DNA of 64,000 bases from Bradyrhizobium sp. WSM471 (GCF_000244915.1 NZ_CM001442.1:6581912-6645911), one strand, 5' to 3'; positions 17,174 through 26,874 are shown, counted from the stretch's first letter. A program made the numbers and translations. Notes: generated from the letters alone by a model not told the origin.

Positions 17174-17986
17174 TCACAACGGCGCCGCGCTCTCGCCCTG
17201 CGAGCTCGACAATTTCGAGGCGAGCGAGGCGATCACGATGACGACCGCGATCAAGGCGATCACCAGCGTGCAGATCGCGTTGATCTCGGGCTTCACCCCC
17301 AGCCGTACCTCTGAATAGATCCGGATCGGCAGCGTCGCGGAGCCCGGGCCGGTGGTGAAGCTCGCGATCACGAGATCGTCCAGCGACAGCGTGAAGGCGA
17401 GCATCCAGCCCGCGACGATCGCGGGCGCGATCAGCGGCAGCGTCACCGCCACGAACGCGCGCACGGGATCGCAGCCGAGATCCATCGCGGCCTCTTCCAA
17501 GGAGCGGTCGAGCGAACCGAGGCGGGACTGCACGACGACGGCGACGAAGCACGTCGTCAGCGTGGTGTGCGCGATCGTCACGGTCCAGAAGCCCCGCTCG
17601 GCGTTCAGCGCCACGAACAGCAGCAATAGCGACAATCCGGTAATCACCTCCGGCATCACCAATGGCGCGTAGAGCATGCCGGAGAACAGGGTGCGGCCGC
17701 GAAACCGCTCGCCGCGCGACAGCGCCAATGCGGCGAGCGTGCCGATCAGGGTCGCAATGGTCGCCGACGAAACCGCGACGCGCAGGCTCATCCAGGCCGC
17801 CTCGATCATGGCGCGGTCATTGAAGAACTCGTGATACCAGCGCAGCGACCAGCCGCCCCACACCGTCACCAGCCGCGAGGCGTTGAAGGAATAGATGACG
17901 AGGATCAGGATCGGCAGATAGAGGAGGGCCAGACCCAGCGCGAGCGAGGCGACGTTGAAGCGGGACAGGCGGGAGACCTTGCGCAT
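17174..17986 (-). CDS. potI: Polyamine ABC transporter permease, PotI type
   Basis: A 270-residue inner-membrane permease of the spermidine/putrescine (PotC/PotI) group. ATG at 17986 lies four bases after the potH stop. The first helix is LALGLALLYLPILILVIYSF, and the family signature WGGWSLRWYHEFFND follows. The EAA loop reads LEEAAMDLGCDPVRAFVAVTLP. The C-terminal PIRIYSEVRLGVKPEINAIC stretch is typical of PotI. Together with PotG and PotH it forms a putrescine-type importer. An earlier in-frame ATG at 18031 would overlap potH and is less likely. Confidence 0.9.
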   Translation of the reverse strand: MRKVSRLSRFNVASLALGLALLYLPILILVIYSFNASRLVTVWGGWSLRWYHEFFNDRAMIEAAWMSLRVAVSSATIATLIGTLAALALSRGERFRGRTLFSGMLYAPLVMPEVITGLSLLLLFVALNAERGFWTVTIAHTTLTTCFVAVVVQSRLGSLDRSLEEAAMDLGCDPVRAFVAVTLPLIAPAIVAGWMLAFTLSLDDLVIASFTTGPGSATLPIRIYSEVRLGVKPEINAICTLVIALIAVVIVIASLASKLSSSQGESAAPL

Positions 17987-17990
17987 CGCC

Positions 17991-18905
17991 TCACCGCCCC
18001 TGTTCCAGCTGCCGCTTCTGCAGCCGTTCATACAGCAGCAGCGGGACCAGCAGCACCACCAGCAGTACGATGGCCGCGGCGGAGGCGACCGGCCAGTCCT
18101 TGTTGGTGAAGAACTCGAGCCACAAGGTCTGGCCGATCATCAGGGAATTGGAGCCGGCCAGGAGATCCGGAATGACGAACTCGCCGACGATGGGGATGAA
18201 GCACAGCAGCACGCCGGCGCCGACGCCGGGCAGCGACAGCGGGAAGGTGACGAGCCAGAACACCTGCCAGCGCGGTGCGCCGAGATCGGAGGCGGCCTCC
18301 TCCAGCACCGGCTCCATTTTGGCCAGCGTGGCGTAGAGCGGCAGGATCATGAACGGCAGGTAGGAATAGACGATGCCGATATACATCGCGTTGTCGGTGG
18401 AGAGCCACACCACCGGCTGACTGACCAGATGCAGCGCCAGCAGGATCTGGTTGAGCAGCCCGTCATGCTGGAGGATGTTGATCCAGGCATAGATGCGGAT
18501 CAGGAACGAAGTCCAGAACGGCACGATCACCAGCACCATCGCCACGGCCTGCCAGCGCGCCGGCAGCCGCGCCATGCCGTAGGCGATAGGATAGCCGATC
18601 AGAAGCAACAGCGCGGTCGCGGTGACGGCGACGGTGAGGCTACGCACATAGGCGAACACGTAGATGTCGTCGGAGACGAGCAGCCGGAAATTGTCGATCG
18701 ACAGCGCGGCAAAGGCGGACTTCAGCGCCCCCCATCCCGCCATCAGGTCGAACACCGGCTCGTAAGGCGGCTGCGCGATCGCCGTCTGCGACAGGCTGAT
18801 CTTCAGCACGAAGCCGAACGGCACCAGGAAGAACAGCACCATCCAGACATAGGGCGCGATCGCGGCAAGTCGAGCCGGTCGCGCAAAAATGCGGCGCGCG
18901 CTCAT
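17991..18905 (-). CDS. potH: Polyamine ABC transporter permease, PotH type
   Basis: A 304-residue permease of the PotB/PotH group. Six helices are expected, starting with APYVWMVLFFLVPFGFVLKISLS. The EAA loop is LEEAASDLGAPRWQVFWLVTFPL, and IPIVGEFVIPDLLAGSNSLMIG is a typical PotH segment. The start codon overlaps the potG stop by four bases, giving translational coupling in the order potG-potH-potI. Its partner permease follows directly. The cognate periplasmic binding protein (PotF) is not encoded in this cluster. Confidence 0.92.
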   Translation of the reverse strand: MSARRIFARPARLAAIAPYVWMVLFFLVPFGFVLKISLSQTAIAQPPYEPVFDLMAGWGALKSAFAALSIDNFRLLVSDDIYVFAYVRSLTVAVTATALLLLIGYPIAYGMARLPARWQAVAMVLVIVPFWTSFLIRIYAWINILQHDGLLNQILLALHLVSQPVVWLSTDNAMYIGIVYSYLPFMILPLYATLAKMEPVLEEAASDLGAPRWQVFWLVTFPLSLPGVGAGVLLCFIPIVGEFVIPDLLAGSNSLMIGQTLWLEFFTNKDWPVASAAAIVLLVVLLVPLLLYERLQKRQLEQGR

Positions 18906-20071
18906 GAGGGCAGCACCACGCAGTCGTCGGGCGTAAACCAGGCGACGACAGGCTGGTTCAGGCTGTAGGCGTCGACGTCAAGGCGCGCGCTGTTGGCGAC
19001 CGAGGCCTGCAGCATCCCTCCGGCATCGAGCTTCACCTTGTAAGTGGTGGTTCCGCCGAGATAGCAGATGTCGGCGATCACGCCGTCCAGCTGGTTGATG
19101 GCCGTTTCATGACCGGCTTCCCTCACCGGACCACGGCGCGACAGCTTGATCTTCTCGGGGCGGATCGCAACCGATAATCTGACCTCACCGAACGGCCCGC
19201 GCGGCTCCGCCACCACCAGCGGTCCCGCATCACGCGTGCCTATGACCAGACGATGACCGTCGCGTAATTTGGACTCGGCGTCGAACAAATTGATGTCGCC
19301 GACAAACTCCGCGATCCAGCGCGAGCGTGGCGCCTCATAGAGCTCGCGGGGACTCGCCACCTGCGCGAGCTTGCCCTCCCTCATCACGCCGATCCGGCTC
19401 GCCATCGTCATCGCCTCTTCCTGATCGTGGGTGACGATGATGAAGGTCATGCCGAGCCGGCGCTGAAGCTCCATCAGCTCGCCTTGGGTGCTTTCGCGCA
19501 GCTTCTTGTCCAGCGCTGCGAGCGGCTCATCGAGCAGAAGGAGCTGCGGGCGCCGCGCCAGTGCGCGCGCCAACGCCACGCGCTGGCGCTGCCCTCCGGA
19601 GAGCTGATCGGGCTTGCGCTTCTCGAGCCCATCGAGCTTCACCAGCGCGACCATCTCCGCAACGCGCGTGACGATGTCGGCGCGCGCCATGCCGGCGCGC
19701 TTCAGGCCGAAGGCGATGTTGTCGCGCACCGACAGGTGCGGAAACAGCGCGTAGTTCTGGAACATCATGTTGATCGGCCGCTCATGCGGCAGCGCCTGCG
19801 CGATGTCCTTGCCGCCGAGCAGGATGCGCCCTTGATCCGGCGCTTCGAAACCGGCGAGCATGCGCAGAAGCGTGGTCTTGCCGCAGCCGCTGGGCCCGAG
19901 CAGTGCAAAGAACTCGCCGGCCTTGATGTCGAGCGACACGCCGTCGACGGCCCGGAACGTCCCGAACGTCTTGGCGACGCCCTCGATGCGCAGCAGCGGC
20001 TCGCCGGCCGCGAACTGCGTCTCTCCAACCGCCTCCGCGGCGGCGTCTGTTCCGGGCAATTCGTCAGTCAT
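18902..20071 (-). CDS. potG: Polyamine ABC transporter ATP-binding protein, PotG type
   Basis: The 389-residue ATPase of the polyamine importer, located on the cytoplasmic face. ATG 20071 is chosen because AGGGA precedes it by five bases; upstream in-frame starts lack support. Walker A is GPSGCGKT, the signature is LSGGQRQRVALARAL, Walker B is LLLLDEPL, and the switch histidine lies in IVTHDQEEA. The last 110 residues form a TOBE-type domain (VAIRPEKIKLSRRG, ADICYLGGTTTYKVKL), as in PotG. It is first in the potGHI operon. Confidence 0.93.
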   Translation of the reverse strand: MTDELPGTDAAAEAVGETQFAAGEPLLRIEGVAKTFGTFRAVDGVSLDIKAGEFFALLGPSGCGKTTLLRMLAGFEAPDQGRILLGGKDIAQALPHERPINMMFQNYALFPHLSVRDNIAFGLKRAGMARADIVTRVAEMVALVKLDGLEKRKPDQLSGGQRQRVALARALARRPQLLLLDEPLAALDKKLRESTQGELMELQRRLGMTFIIVTHDQEEAMTMASRIGVMREGKLAQVASPRELYEAPRSRWIAEFVGDINLFDAESKLRDGHRLVIGTRDAGPLVVAEPRGPFGEVRLSVAIRPEKIKLSRRGPVREAGHETAINQLDGVIADICYLGGTTTYKVKLDAGGMLQASVANSARLDVDAYSLNQPVVAWFTPDDCVVLPS

Positions 20072-20145
20072 GTCCCTGCCAACCCCAATCCCGCCGCACG
20101 CTAGCGGCCGATCGTCCCTCACTCAACCGGTTAGAGGCGGTTCGT

Positions 20146-21603
20146 TCACGCATTCGCCATGAACGCGGCCAGCGCATCGCATTCCTGCGCTGACATCGTC
20201 AGGCCGAGCTTGGAGCGGCGCCACAGGATGTCCTCGGGAAAACGCGCCCATTCGTGGGCCATGAGATGGCGCACCTCGGCCCCGGTCAGTTCGGGACCGA
20301 AGGCGGGGCCGAGATCGTCCCGGGTCTTCGCCTCGGCAAGCACAGCCGATAGCCGCGAGCCATAGGCCGCGACGAGGCGTTGGGCCTGCGTCTCCGAGAG
20401 AAAGCGCCAGCGGTCACGCGCAAGATCGACTTCGATGTCGAAACGATCCCAGGCAAAATCTCCGCCCGGTAGCGCCACGCCTGCGGTCCAGGGCGGCGAC
20501 ATCGGATAGAACGGCGTCAACTTCGTCACCGCACGCTCCGCCCGCAGGCGCGAGGTGGTGACGTCACCCCCGAACATCGTGATCAGCGGCGCCTTGCGCC
20601 GGCGCGCGTGGAACAGCGTCGTGCCATCACGCCCGCGCACGGACGCCAGCGTCAGGTTGACGCCGGAGACCGCGCGCACCACGTCGGTCGGGGCAACGCG
20701 CTCGCGGAAATAGCGACTGGCCGCTTCGCAGAGATAGCTGACGTCGGCACCCGGCATCGCGACGATCGCGGGATCGCCGGTGAAATCGTGCGTGACTGTT
20801 CCGATCAGGGTGAAATCGCGATCGAGGGGACTCGCGAAGATCAGCCGGCCATCGCTGTTCTGGAAGACGTAGACGTTATCGGAATCAAACAAGCGCGGGA
20901 CGATGATCTGGCTCATCTGCATCGCCGCCATGGCGGGTTGCGGCTGCCGCAGCACGGTCTCGGCGACCATCGACGTCCAGCCGCCGGTGGCGTTGGCCAG
21001 TGCCCGGGCCGTGATCGTGCGACGATGGCCGCGGTCGACCACCGCGAGCCGCCATGTGTCGGTTCGATCGGCGCGCACACAGCGCGCTCCAGTCCGAATC
21101 ACGGCGCCGCGCTCGGCCGCACCCAGTGCCGTGAGCACCACCAGTCGGGAATCGTCGACGACGCAATCCGAATATTCGAAGGCCGTGCCGAATGGTCGCT
21201 TCAGCGCGTTGCCGACCGGATGATGCGTGATGTCGAGGGTCGCCGTTGCAGGCAGGCCGCTCCGGCTGGTGAGGCTGTCGTAGAGGAGCAGGCCCACGCG
21301 CAGCAGCCATGGTGGGCGCTCGTCGGAATGCGCCGGGATCACGAAGCGCATCGGCCGAACCAGATGCGGCGCGATCCGGAGCCAGGTCCGGCGCTCGGCG
21401 AGCGCCCGGCGCACCCGTCGGAAGCCACGCCGTTCCAGCACCGAGAGATCGCCATGGATCAGCCGCGGTGTTGCCGAGGACGCCGCGCCGCCCAGATCGC
21501 CCTGCTCCAACAGGATGACCCGCAGGCCGCGGCCGGCGGCATCGCGCGCGAGGCTGACACCGTTCAGGCCGCCGCCGATGATCGCAAAATCGTAATCCGC
21601 CAT
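20146..21603 (-). CDS. glpD: Aerobic glycerol-3-phosphate dehydrogenase
   Basis: A 485-residue FAD enzyme that oxidises glycerol 3-phosphate to dihydroxyacetone phosphate at the inner membrane and feeds electrons to quinone. The FAD-binding Rossmann start is DFAIIGGGLNGVSLARDAAGRG. The GlpD-specific DLGGAASSATPRLIHGDLSVLE, GVNLTLASVRGRDGTTLFHAR-like region and C-terminal helical domain (HEWARFPEDILWRRSKLGL) are visible. ATG 21603 is chosen because the Rossmann motif begins there; longer in-frame starts are not part of the family. No glpK or glpR lies nearby. It is upstream of potG on the same strand, with a 74-bp gap. Confidence 0.92.
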   Translation of the reverse strand: MADYDFAIIGGGLNGVSLARDAAGRGLRVILLEQGDLGGAASSATPRLIHGDLSVLERRGFRRVRRALAERRTWLRIAPHLVRPMRFVIPAHSDERPPWLLRVGLLLYDSLTSRSGLPATATLDITHHPVGNALKRPFGTAFEYSDCVVDDSRLVVLTALGAAERGAVIRTGARCVRADRTDTWRLAVVDRGHRRTITARALANATGGWTSMVAETVLRQPQPAMAAMQMSQIIVPRLFDSDNVYVFQNSDGRLIFASPLDRDFTLIGTVTHDFTGDPAIVAMPGADVSYLCEAASRYFRERVAPTDVVRAVSGVNLTLASVRGRDGTTLFHARRRKAPLITMFGGDVTTSRLRAERAVTKLTPFYPMSPPWTAGVALPGGDFAWDRFDIEVDLARDRWRFLSETQAQRLVAAYGSRLSAVLAEAKTRDDLGPAFGPELTGAEVRHLMAHEWARFPEDILWRRSKLGLTMSAQECDALAAFMANA

Positions 21604-21643
21604 GAAGCCGTCGAATGGGAAGCGAAAGAAGCGCCCACCATGA

Positions 21644-24328
21644 CTAGCCGGTCTTGAGCGCAAGCTCCATGACTTCGGCGCGACCGACGAGGCCGGCATA
21701 TTGCCCGATCGGCAGGGGCTTGCCGAGCAGATAGCCCTGCACGCCATCACAGCCTTCTTCGGCGAGGAAGACGAGCTGTTCCAGCGTCTCGACGCCCTCG
21801 GCGACGATCGACATGTCCAGGCCATGGCCGAGATCGATCACCGCGCGCACGATCGCCGCCGATTGCGGGTTGCGGCCGAGATTGATGATGAAGGCGCGGT
21901 CGATCTTGATCTTGTCGAACGGGAACGCCTGGAGATAGCTCAGCGAGGAATAGCCGCTGCCGAAATCGTCCATGGAAATGCGCACGCCGAGCGCCTTGAG
22001 CCGGCGCAGCAGCGCAAGACCGCGATCGAAGTCCTCGATCAGCACGCCCTCGGTGATCTCGAGCTCGAGCCGGCCGGGTGCGAGACCCGTCTCGAGCAGG
22101 ATGGAATGGACGAGCCCGACCACGTCGCCGTGCATGAACTGGGCCGGCGACAGGTTGACCGCGATCTGAAGCGGCTTCGGCCAGGACGCGGCCTCGCGGC
22201 AGGCCTCGCGCAGGATCCACTCGCCCATCTCGACGATCAGGCCGCTTTCCTCCGCGATCGGGATGAATTCGGCCGGGGAGACCTGGCCGCGCACCGGATG
22301 CTGCCAGCGCGCCAGCGCCTCGAAGCCGATGATCTCGCTCTCGGCGACACTGAGGCCCGCGGCGCCCTGCGGCTGGAAGGCGAGCGACAGCTCGCCGTTC
22401 TTGATCGCCACCGAAAGGTCTTGGTGCAGCACGCGACGATCGCGGATCTGCTGGTCCATCTCCGGCTGGAACAGGCTGATCGTGCCGCGCGATTTCTGCT
22501 TGGCGCGGAACAGCGCCGCGCCGGCATTGGCGAGCAACGAGGCGGCGTCGGCGCCGTTGTGCGGGAAGATCGACATGCCGGTGGTGACGCCGGCGCGGAC
22601 CGGGCGGCCCTCGATCTGGAATTCCTTGGCGATCGCAGCACCGATCTGCTGCGCCAGGGCGAGACCTGCGTCCGGCTGTTTGCCGTCGATGATCAGGCCG
22701 AACTCGTCGCCGGACAGGCGCGCCACCACGCCGCCGCGCGCGGAGTCCTGGAGCCGCTGGGCCACCTCGACCAGGAGCTTGTCGCCGTGCGCATGACCGA
22801 AGACGTCGTTGACCTCCTTGAGGCCGTCGAGATCGACGCACAGAACCGCGAACTCCTCGCCGGTGCCCTCGCAGGCCTCGATCATCTGGGTCAACGCCTG
22901 CAGGAATGCGGCACGGTTCGGCAAATCGGTGAGGCCGTCGTGATAGGCCATGTGCGCCATGCGCGACTCGGTCTGCCGGCGATCGGTGACGTCCTCGTGG
23001 GTCTTGATCAGATATTGCGGCTCCCCGGTGTCGCTCAGCACGGTGGCGCGGCGGGTGAGGAACAGCCGCAGCCCGTCCTTGGTGGAGATCGGGTGCTCTT
23101 CGGTGATCATCCCACGCTTCTTGATCGCGGCTTCGTCGCGCGCGATGATCAGCTTGGCTTCCTTGGGATTGAAAATGTCGGACGCGGTCAGGCCCGTGGC
23201 TTCCTCGCGCCTGCGGTTAAGGATCGTCTCAGCGCTGCGGTTGGCGAGCAGGTAGCGACCGTCCTTGACCTGCTCGACGATCAGCGCCACCGGGATGTTA
23301 TCGACCACGAGCTCCAGGAACTTCTTCGTGCTCTCCAGCTCCTGCGACAGCGAGCGGCGGTCGGTAACGTCCTCGAAAACCACCAGCAGGAATTCAGGCT
23401 TGTTGCTCTCGTTGCGGACCACGATCCGGATCGAGGCCACCATGCGCTGGGTCGCGCCGCGCTCGACCTCGAATTCGTTGCGGTACTGGCCGGCGGGCGC
23501 GATCAGCGCCGCCCGATCGGTCGCCTCGATGCTGGCCGCCGATTTCGGCCCGAACAGCTCGCGCGCGTTCTTGCCGACAACCTGGTCCCGCGAAAATCCC
23601 CAGAAGCGCTCATAGGCGCTATTGGCGAAGATGTAGCGACCATCCTCGATGTTCTTCGCGGCCACGCAGGCCGGCACGTGGTCCAGCAATGTTTCCAGGA
23701 ACTGCTTGGTGGAGGCGAGCTGCCGCGATAGCTTGCGCTGCTCGGTGACGTCCAGATGCGTCGCCACCGAGCCGCCGTTGGGCAGCACGAAATACTTCAC
23801 CAGGATGGCCCGCCCGTCCGGCAGTTCGGTGATCAGGCCATTCGGGCTTGCCGCCTTCTCGTAGAACTCATCGTCGGAAGCACCGAGCACCCCTCGCTGG
23901 CGCCGCAGCTCGAGGATGTCGTGGCCGGTCATGCCCGCCCAGATGTCCGACCGCATCAAGCCGTAGATATCGAGATAGCGATCGTTGCAGAAGATGATGC
24001 GCCGCTGTGCATCCGTCATCACCACGCCCTGGTTGAGATTGTTCATGGCGGAGGAGACAAAGGCATTGCGCCGCAGCTGCAGACGCCTGGTCCGGCGCAG
24101 CGAGGAATGGATCCACAGCGCGATCGCGACGAGGAACGAGCAGATCACGACGCCCGCGATCAGGGCTTCCCAGATCACGTCGGGATTGAGCTCGCCGAGA
24201 TAGCTCGGAGGAGTGAAGCTGTCGGAGAGGGCAAAGGCGCGCGCAGGCGCCACCGCTGCGGCCAAGCACACGACGGCCTGCACCGCAATCGGAAGCGCGC
24301 TGCCCGCGTGCCAGTTCTTCTCAGCCAT
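21644..24328 (-). CDS. PAS-GGDEF-EAL cyclic-di-GMP signalling protein
   Basis: An 894-residue inner-membrane signalling protein. Order: signal-like helix (about 11-34), membrane helix (about 53-73), PAS modules at about 92-195, 208-325 and 335-450, GGDEF domain at about 455-620, and EAL domain at about 635-885. The diguanylate cyclase active motif is SGDEF (539-543) rather than GGDEF, and no RxxD inhibitory site is seen five residues before it. The EAL domain is intact: FEALARWQHP, EITEGVLIED, MDDFGSGYSSL and DKIKIDRAF. The likely net activity is phosphodiesterase, with the GGDEF part possibly regulatory. The PAS modules may sense redox state or a small ligand. It is monocistronic and divergent from the oxidoreductase at 24531. 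Confidence 0.92.
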   Translation of the reverse strand: MAEKNWHAGSALPIAVQAVVCLAAAVAPARAFALSDSFTPPSYLGELNPDVIWEALIAGVVICSFLVAIALWIHSSLRRTRRLQLRRNAFVSSAMNNLNQGVVMTDAQRRIIFCNDRYLDIYGLMRSDIWAGMTGHDILELRRQRGVLGASDDEFYEKAASPNGLITELPDGRAILVKYFVLPNGGSVATHLDVTEQRKLSRQLASTKQFLETLLDHVPACVAAKNIEDGRYIFANSAYERFWGFSRDQVVGKNARELFGPKSAASIEATDRAALIAPAGQYRNEFEVERGATQRMVASIRIVVRNESNKPEFLLVVFEDVTDRRSLSQELESTKKFLELVVDNIPVALIVEQVKDGRYLLANRSAETILNRRREEATGLTASDIFNPKEAKLIIARDEAAIKKRGMITEEHPISTKDGLRLFLTRRATVLSDTGEPQYLIKTHEDVTDRRQTESRMAHMAYHDGLTDLPNRAAFLQALTQMIEACEGTGEEFAVLCVDLDGLKEVNDVFGHAHGDKLLVEVAQRLQDSARGGVVARLSGDEFGLIIDGKQPDAGLALAQQIGAAIAKEFQIEGRPVRAGVTTGMSIFPHNGADAASLLANAGAALFRAKQKSRGTISLFQPEMDQQIRDRRVLHQDLSVAIKNGELSLAFQPQGAAGLSVAESEIIGFEALARWQHPVRGQVSPAEFIPIAEESGLIVEMGEWILREACREAASWPKPLQIAVNLSPAQFMHGDVVGLVHSILLETGLAPGRLELEITEGVLIEDFDRGLALLRRLKALGVRISMDDFGSGYSSLSYLQAFPFDKIKIDRAFIINLGRNPQSAAIVRAVIDLGHGLDMSIVAEGVETLEQLVFLAEEGCDGVQGYLLGKPLPIGQYAGLVGRAEVMELALKTG

Positions 24329-24530
24329 CAGCCACCCGCGATTTCAACGTCGGATTGTCTGGTCTCGCGGGTTTGGATCGGGTAAACGCCTGTACGCGCA
24401 ACGGAAAAATGTGGCATCAAATACGGCAATTGCCCTGACATGATAAATTCTTCCTTAACGGAAAACGCCCCCGCGCCGCCCTCCCCAGGCGTGAGGCCAT
24501 CGTCGCTTCGAGCGGACGTCCTGCACAACC

Positions 24531-25634
24531 ATGGATAGGGTCGACTGCGTCGTCATCGGAGCTGGCGTGATCGGGCTCGCGGTGGCTCGAAAGCTGGCGC
24601 AAGCCGGGCGCGAGGTGATCGTGCTCGAGGAAGCCGAGGCCATCGGCACCATCACCTCCTCGCGCAACAGCGAGGTGATCCATGCCGGCATCTACTATCG
24701 CGCCGGAAGCTGGATGGCGCGCATGTGCGTCGACGGCAAGCACGCGCTCTACCGTTACTGTTCCGAGCGCGGCATCCCGCACAGGAATTGCGGCAAGCTG
24801 ATCGTCGCGACCAATCCGAAAGAGACCGAGAAGCTGCAATCGATCAAGGCGCATGCCGAGGCCAACGGCGTGCTCGACATGCAGTTGCTCACGGGCGATG
24901 CGGCATGTGCGCTGGAGCCGGCGCTCGCCTGCGACGCCGCGCTGCTGTCGCCGTCGACCGGCATCATCGACAGTCACGCCTATATGCTCTCGCTGCGCGG
25001 CGAAGCCGAGGATGCGGGCGCGGCGTTCGCGTTCCACACCCCGCTGATCCGTGCCAAGGCGACTGCCGGCGTCATCGAGATCGAGGCGGGCGGCGAAGCG
25101 CCGATGACCCTGCAATGCAGCCTCCTCGTCAACGCCGCCGGGCTCTCGGCGACCACGGTGGCGCGCAGCATCGAGGGCATGCCGCTGGATCGGATCCCGA
25201 CGGCCTACCTCGCCAAGGGAAACTACTTCAGCTGCAATGCCAGAGCACCGTTCTCGCGCCTGATCTATCCGGTGCCAGAGCCCGGTGGCCTAGGAGTGCA
25301 TCTGACGCTGGACATGGCAGGGCAGGCCCGTTTCGGCCCCGACGTCGAGTGGATCGAGACGATCGACTATGAGGTCGACCCGTCACGCGCCGAGCGCTTC
25401 TACCCGGCGATACGCAAATACTGGCCGACGCTGCCTGACGGCGCGCTCATGCCGAGCTATTCGGGTATCCGCCCGAAGATCGTGCCGCCGGCGGTGGCTA
25501 CGCAGGATTTCTTGATGCAGGGCCCGCGCGATCACGGCGTCGACGGCCTGATCAATCTGTTCGGCATCGAGTCACCCGGATTGACGTCATCGCTCGCGAT
25601 CGCGGATCACGTCGCCGAACTCGCAAACACCTAG
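24531..25634 (+). CDS. FAD-dependent oxidoreductase, L-2-hydroxyglutarate oxidase-like
   Basis: A 367-residue flavoprotein of the DAO superfamily. The N-terminal dinucleotide motif is [22 protein letters not shown]. The segment [24 protein letters not shown] matches the L-2-hydroxyglutarate dehydrogenase (LhgO) group, as do [17 protein letters not shown] and the C-terminal [20 protein letters not shown]. It would oxidise a 2-hydroxy acid and pass electrons onward, as a metabolite-repair function. The size is a little below the 400 residues typical of LhgO. It stands alone and is divergent from the large c-di-GMP protein; no link between them is shown. Confidence 0.85.
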   Translation: MDRVDCVVIGAGVIGLAVARKLAQAGREVIVLEEAEAIGTITSSRNSEVIHAGIYYRAGSWMARMCVDGKHALYRYCSERGIPHRNCGKLIVATNPKETEKLQSIKAHAEANGVLDMQLLTGDAACALEPALACDAALLSPSTGIIDSHAYMLSLRGEAEDAGAAFAFHTPLIRAKATAGVIEIEAGGEAPMTLQCSLLVNAAGLSATTVARSIEGMPLDRIPTAYLAKGNYFSCNARAPFSRLIYPVPEPGGLGVHLTLDMAGQARFGPDVEWIETIDYEVDPSRAERFYPAIRKYWPTLPDGALMPSYSGIRPKIVPPAVATQDFLMQGPRDHGVDGLINLFGIESPGLTSSLAIADHVAELANT

Positions 25635-25801
25635 CGCTCAAAAGCGAACTGAAGTCTGGTCACGTGCAAAGAACCGCGGCCAAACAAGGCGCCGGAGCCG
25701 CGCGAATCCTTGCACGTGCGCGCCTCGCAGCAGGGATGAGCGCAAAGGCTCCCATCCCTGCTAGAAAGGGTACGTTCAACTCTACGCTGTTGCAGGGGTT
25801 A

Positions 25802-25981
25802 CTAGTGGAGCGTGTCGCCGTGCCTGAGACGCTCGATCTGGTCCTTGACCATCAACTTCCGGCGCTTCAACTCAACAATTTGCAGGTCGTCTGTTGAAAG
25901 GTGCACGAGAGCTTCGTGCAATTCGTTTTCGAGAGTTTTATGCTTCCGTTCCAATTCAACCAGATGTGCCTGAATTGTCAT
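25802..25981 (-). CDS. YdcH/DUF465 family small coiled-coil protein
   Basis: A 59-residue protein: short helical heptad-like sequence with the DUF465 layout (HLVELERKHKTLENELHEAL then IVELKRRKLMVKDQIERLRH). It starts with ATG 25981 preceded by a perfect AGGAGG at a spacing of six, which makes this start decisive over longer frames. The function of the family is unknown. Its plus-strand neighbour at 26309 encodes a second DUF465-like protein. It may be a small cytoplasmic partner protein. Confidence is high that it is a gene, none for its job. Confidence 0.85.
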   Translation of the reverse strand: MTIQAHLVELERKHKTLENELHEALVHLSTDDLQIVELKRRKLMVKDQIERLRHGDTLH

Positions 25982-26308
25982 TCGAAACCTCCTCGGTAGG
26001 GGTGAACCTTGGATTCGACCGGACGACGAAGTGTACATCACCGATTCGTTCTGTCGATGGGTATCCGTCGTCGCAGTGTCATTTTTGAAAATACATATGT
26101 AACGAAGCGTGAGTAAGGGAACCACGCGGGAAAAATCCGTGATATCAATGCGCTTGCGCAACGCCGGAGCGACCGCAGAAATATCTCGCGGGAGATCGAC
26201 GCGGGACAGCCGGAGATCGCTTGCGATCACGGCGCGCAAGGACGATAGTTTCCACAGGGCATCCACAGCCTTAATCTCACGCCTATCGGTTTTTCGGCCA
26301 CCGCAGAC
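25982..26308. other. Non-coding gap between divergent DUF465 genes
   Basis: In 327 bp no convincing coding sequence is visible. An AT-richer patch at about 26079-26103 stands out in the GC-rich background and may hold a promoter for one of the flanking genes. A 67-codon GTG frame at 26109 lacks a ribosome site and family features. Confidence 0.4.
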
Positions 26309-26515
26309 ATGACCAATGAAGATGCGCGCGAACTCGAATCCGAGCTCGCCCGGTTGCACCAGGAACACCGAGATCTCGATGTGGCGATCGATGCACTGCA
26401 TCAATCGCCCGCCCCCGACCTGTTGCGGTTGCAGCGGTTGAAGAAACGCAAGCTGTTGTTGCGTGACCGTATCGCGTTCATCGAAGACCAGATCACGCCC
26501 GACATCATCGCCTGA
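26309..26515 (+). CDS. YdcH/DUF465-like small protein
   Basis: A 68-residue, charged, helical protein: LESELARLHQEHRDLDVAIDAL followed by LLRLQRLKKRKLLLRDRIAFIEDQI. The second half carries the same pattern (L-KR-K-L-x-L-R-D-x-I) as the protein at 25802, so it is a paralogue. It was likely produced by an old duplication. ATG 26309 has only a weak ribosome site. The function is unknown. It lies upstream of two further small genes on the same strand with gaps of about 117 and 23 bp. Confidence 0.8.
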   Translation: MTNEDARELESELARLHQEHRDLDVAIDALHQSPAPDLLRLQRLKKRKLLLRDRIAFIEDQITPDIIA

Positions 26516-26632
26516 TCCACAGGTAGAAACTTGGCGGCCCCCCCGGCACGTAAATCCGCTTGACTCGAAAGGAACAAAATAAGAACATTTGAGCACCCAA
26601 GCCCCCGGGGAAACCGTCCAAGGAACACGCAG

Positions 26633-26851
26633 ATGTCGGCAACCGCCCTTCTCGACAACAGCCATTATGAACAAGCCTGCGATCAGGCGATCGCGATGTG
26701 CGACGGCAATCTGCGCAGCACCATCAAGGCGCTGATCATGGCCAATGAATATCTGGAGGCCGAGCTGGAGGAATTGCAGGCGGCGGTTTCCGCCGGGTGC
26801 ATTCCGGAGACCTCGCGCAGCAAGATGCGGAGCAAGAGCAGCGCCGCCTGA
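26633..26851 (+). CDS. Hypothetical small protein (72 aa)
   Basis: A 72-residue protein starting at ATG 26633 with AAGGA at a good distance. The sequence is acidic and helical (HYEQACDQAIAMCDGNLRSTIKALIMANEYLEAELEELQAA) and ends in a basic SRSKMRSKSSAA tail. It contains three cysteines but no recognisable zinc motif. I do not recognise a family. It is followed 23 bp later by another small gene, probably in the same transcript. Confidence 0.7.
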   Translation: MSATALLDNSHYEQACDQAIAMCDGNLRSTIKALIMANEYLEAELEELQAAVSAGCIPETSRSKMRSKSSAA

Positions 26852-26874
26852 GCTGTCAGCTATCGGAGCCGACC

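Noticed and set aside
21701..23731. A 676-codon open frame on the plus strand opposite the PAS-GGDEF-EAL gene
   Set aside because: Its translation has no domains and a skewed Arg/Asp/His/Gln composition typical of the antisense of a GC-rich gene. The minus-strand protein has all expected motifs.
26109..26312. A 67-codon GTG frame in the gap between the DUF465 genes
   Set aside because: It has no ribosome site and an Arg/Ser-rich sequence without a recognisable fold, and it runs into the next gene.
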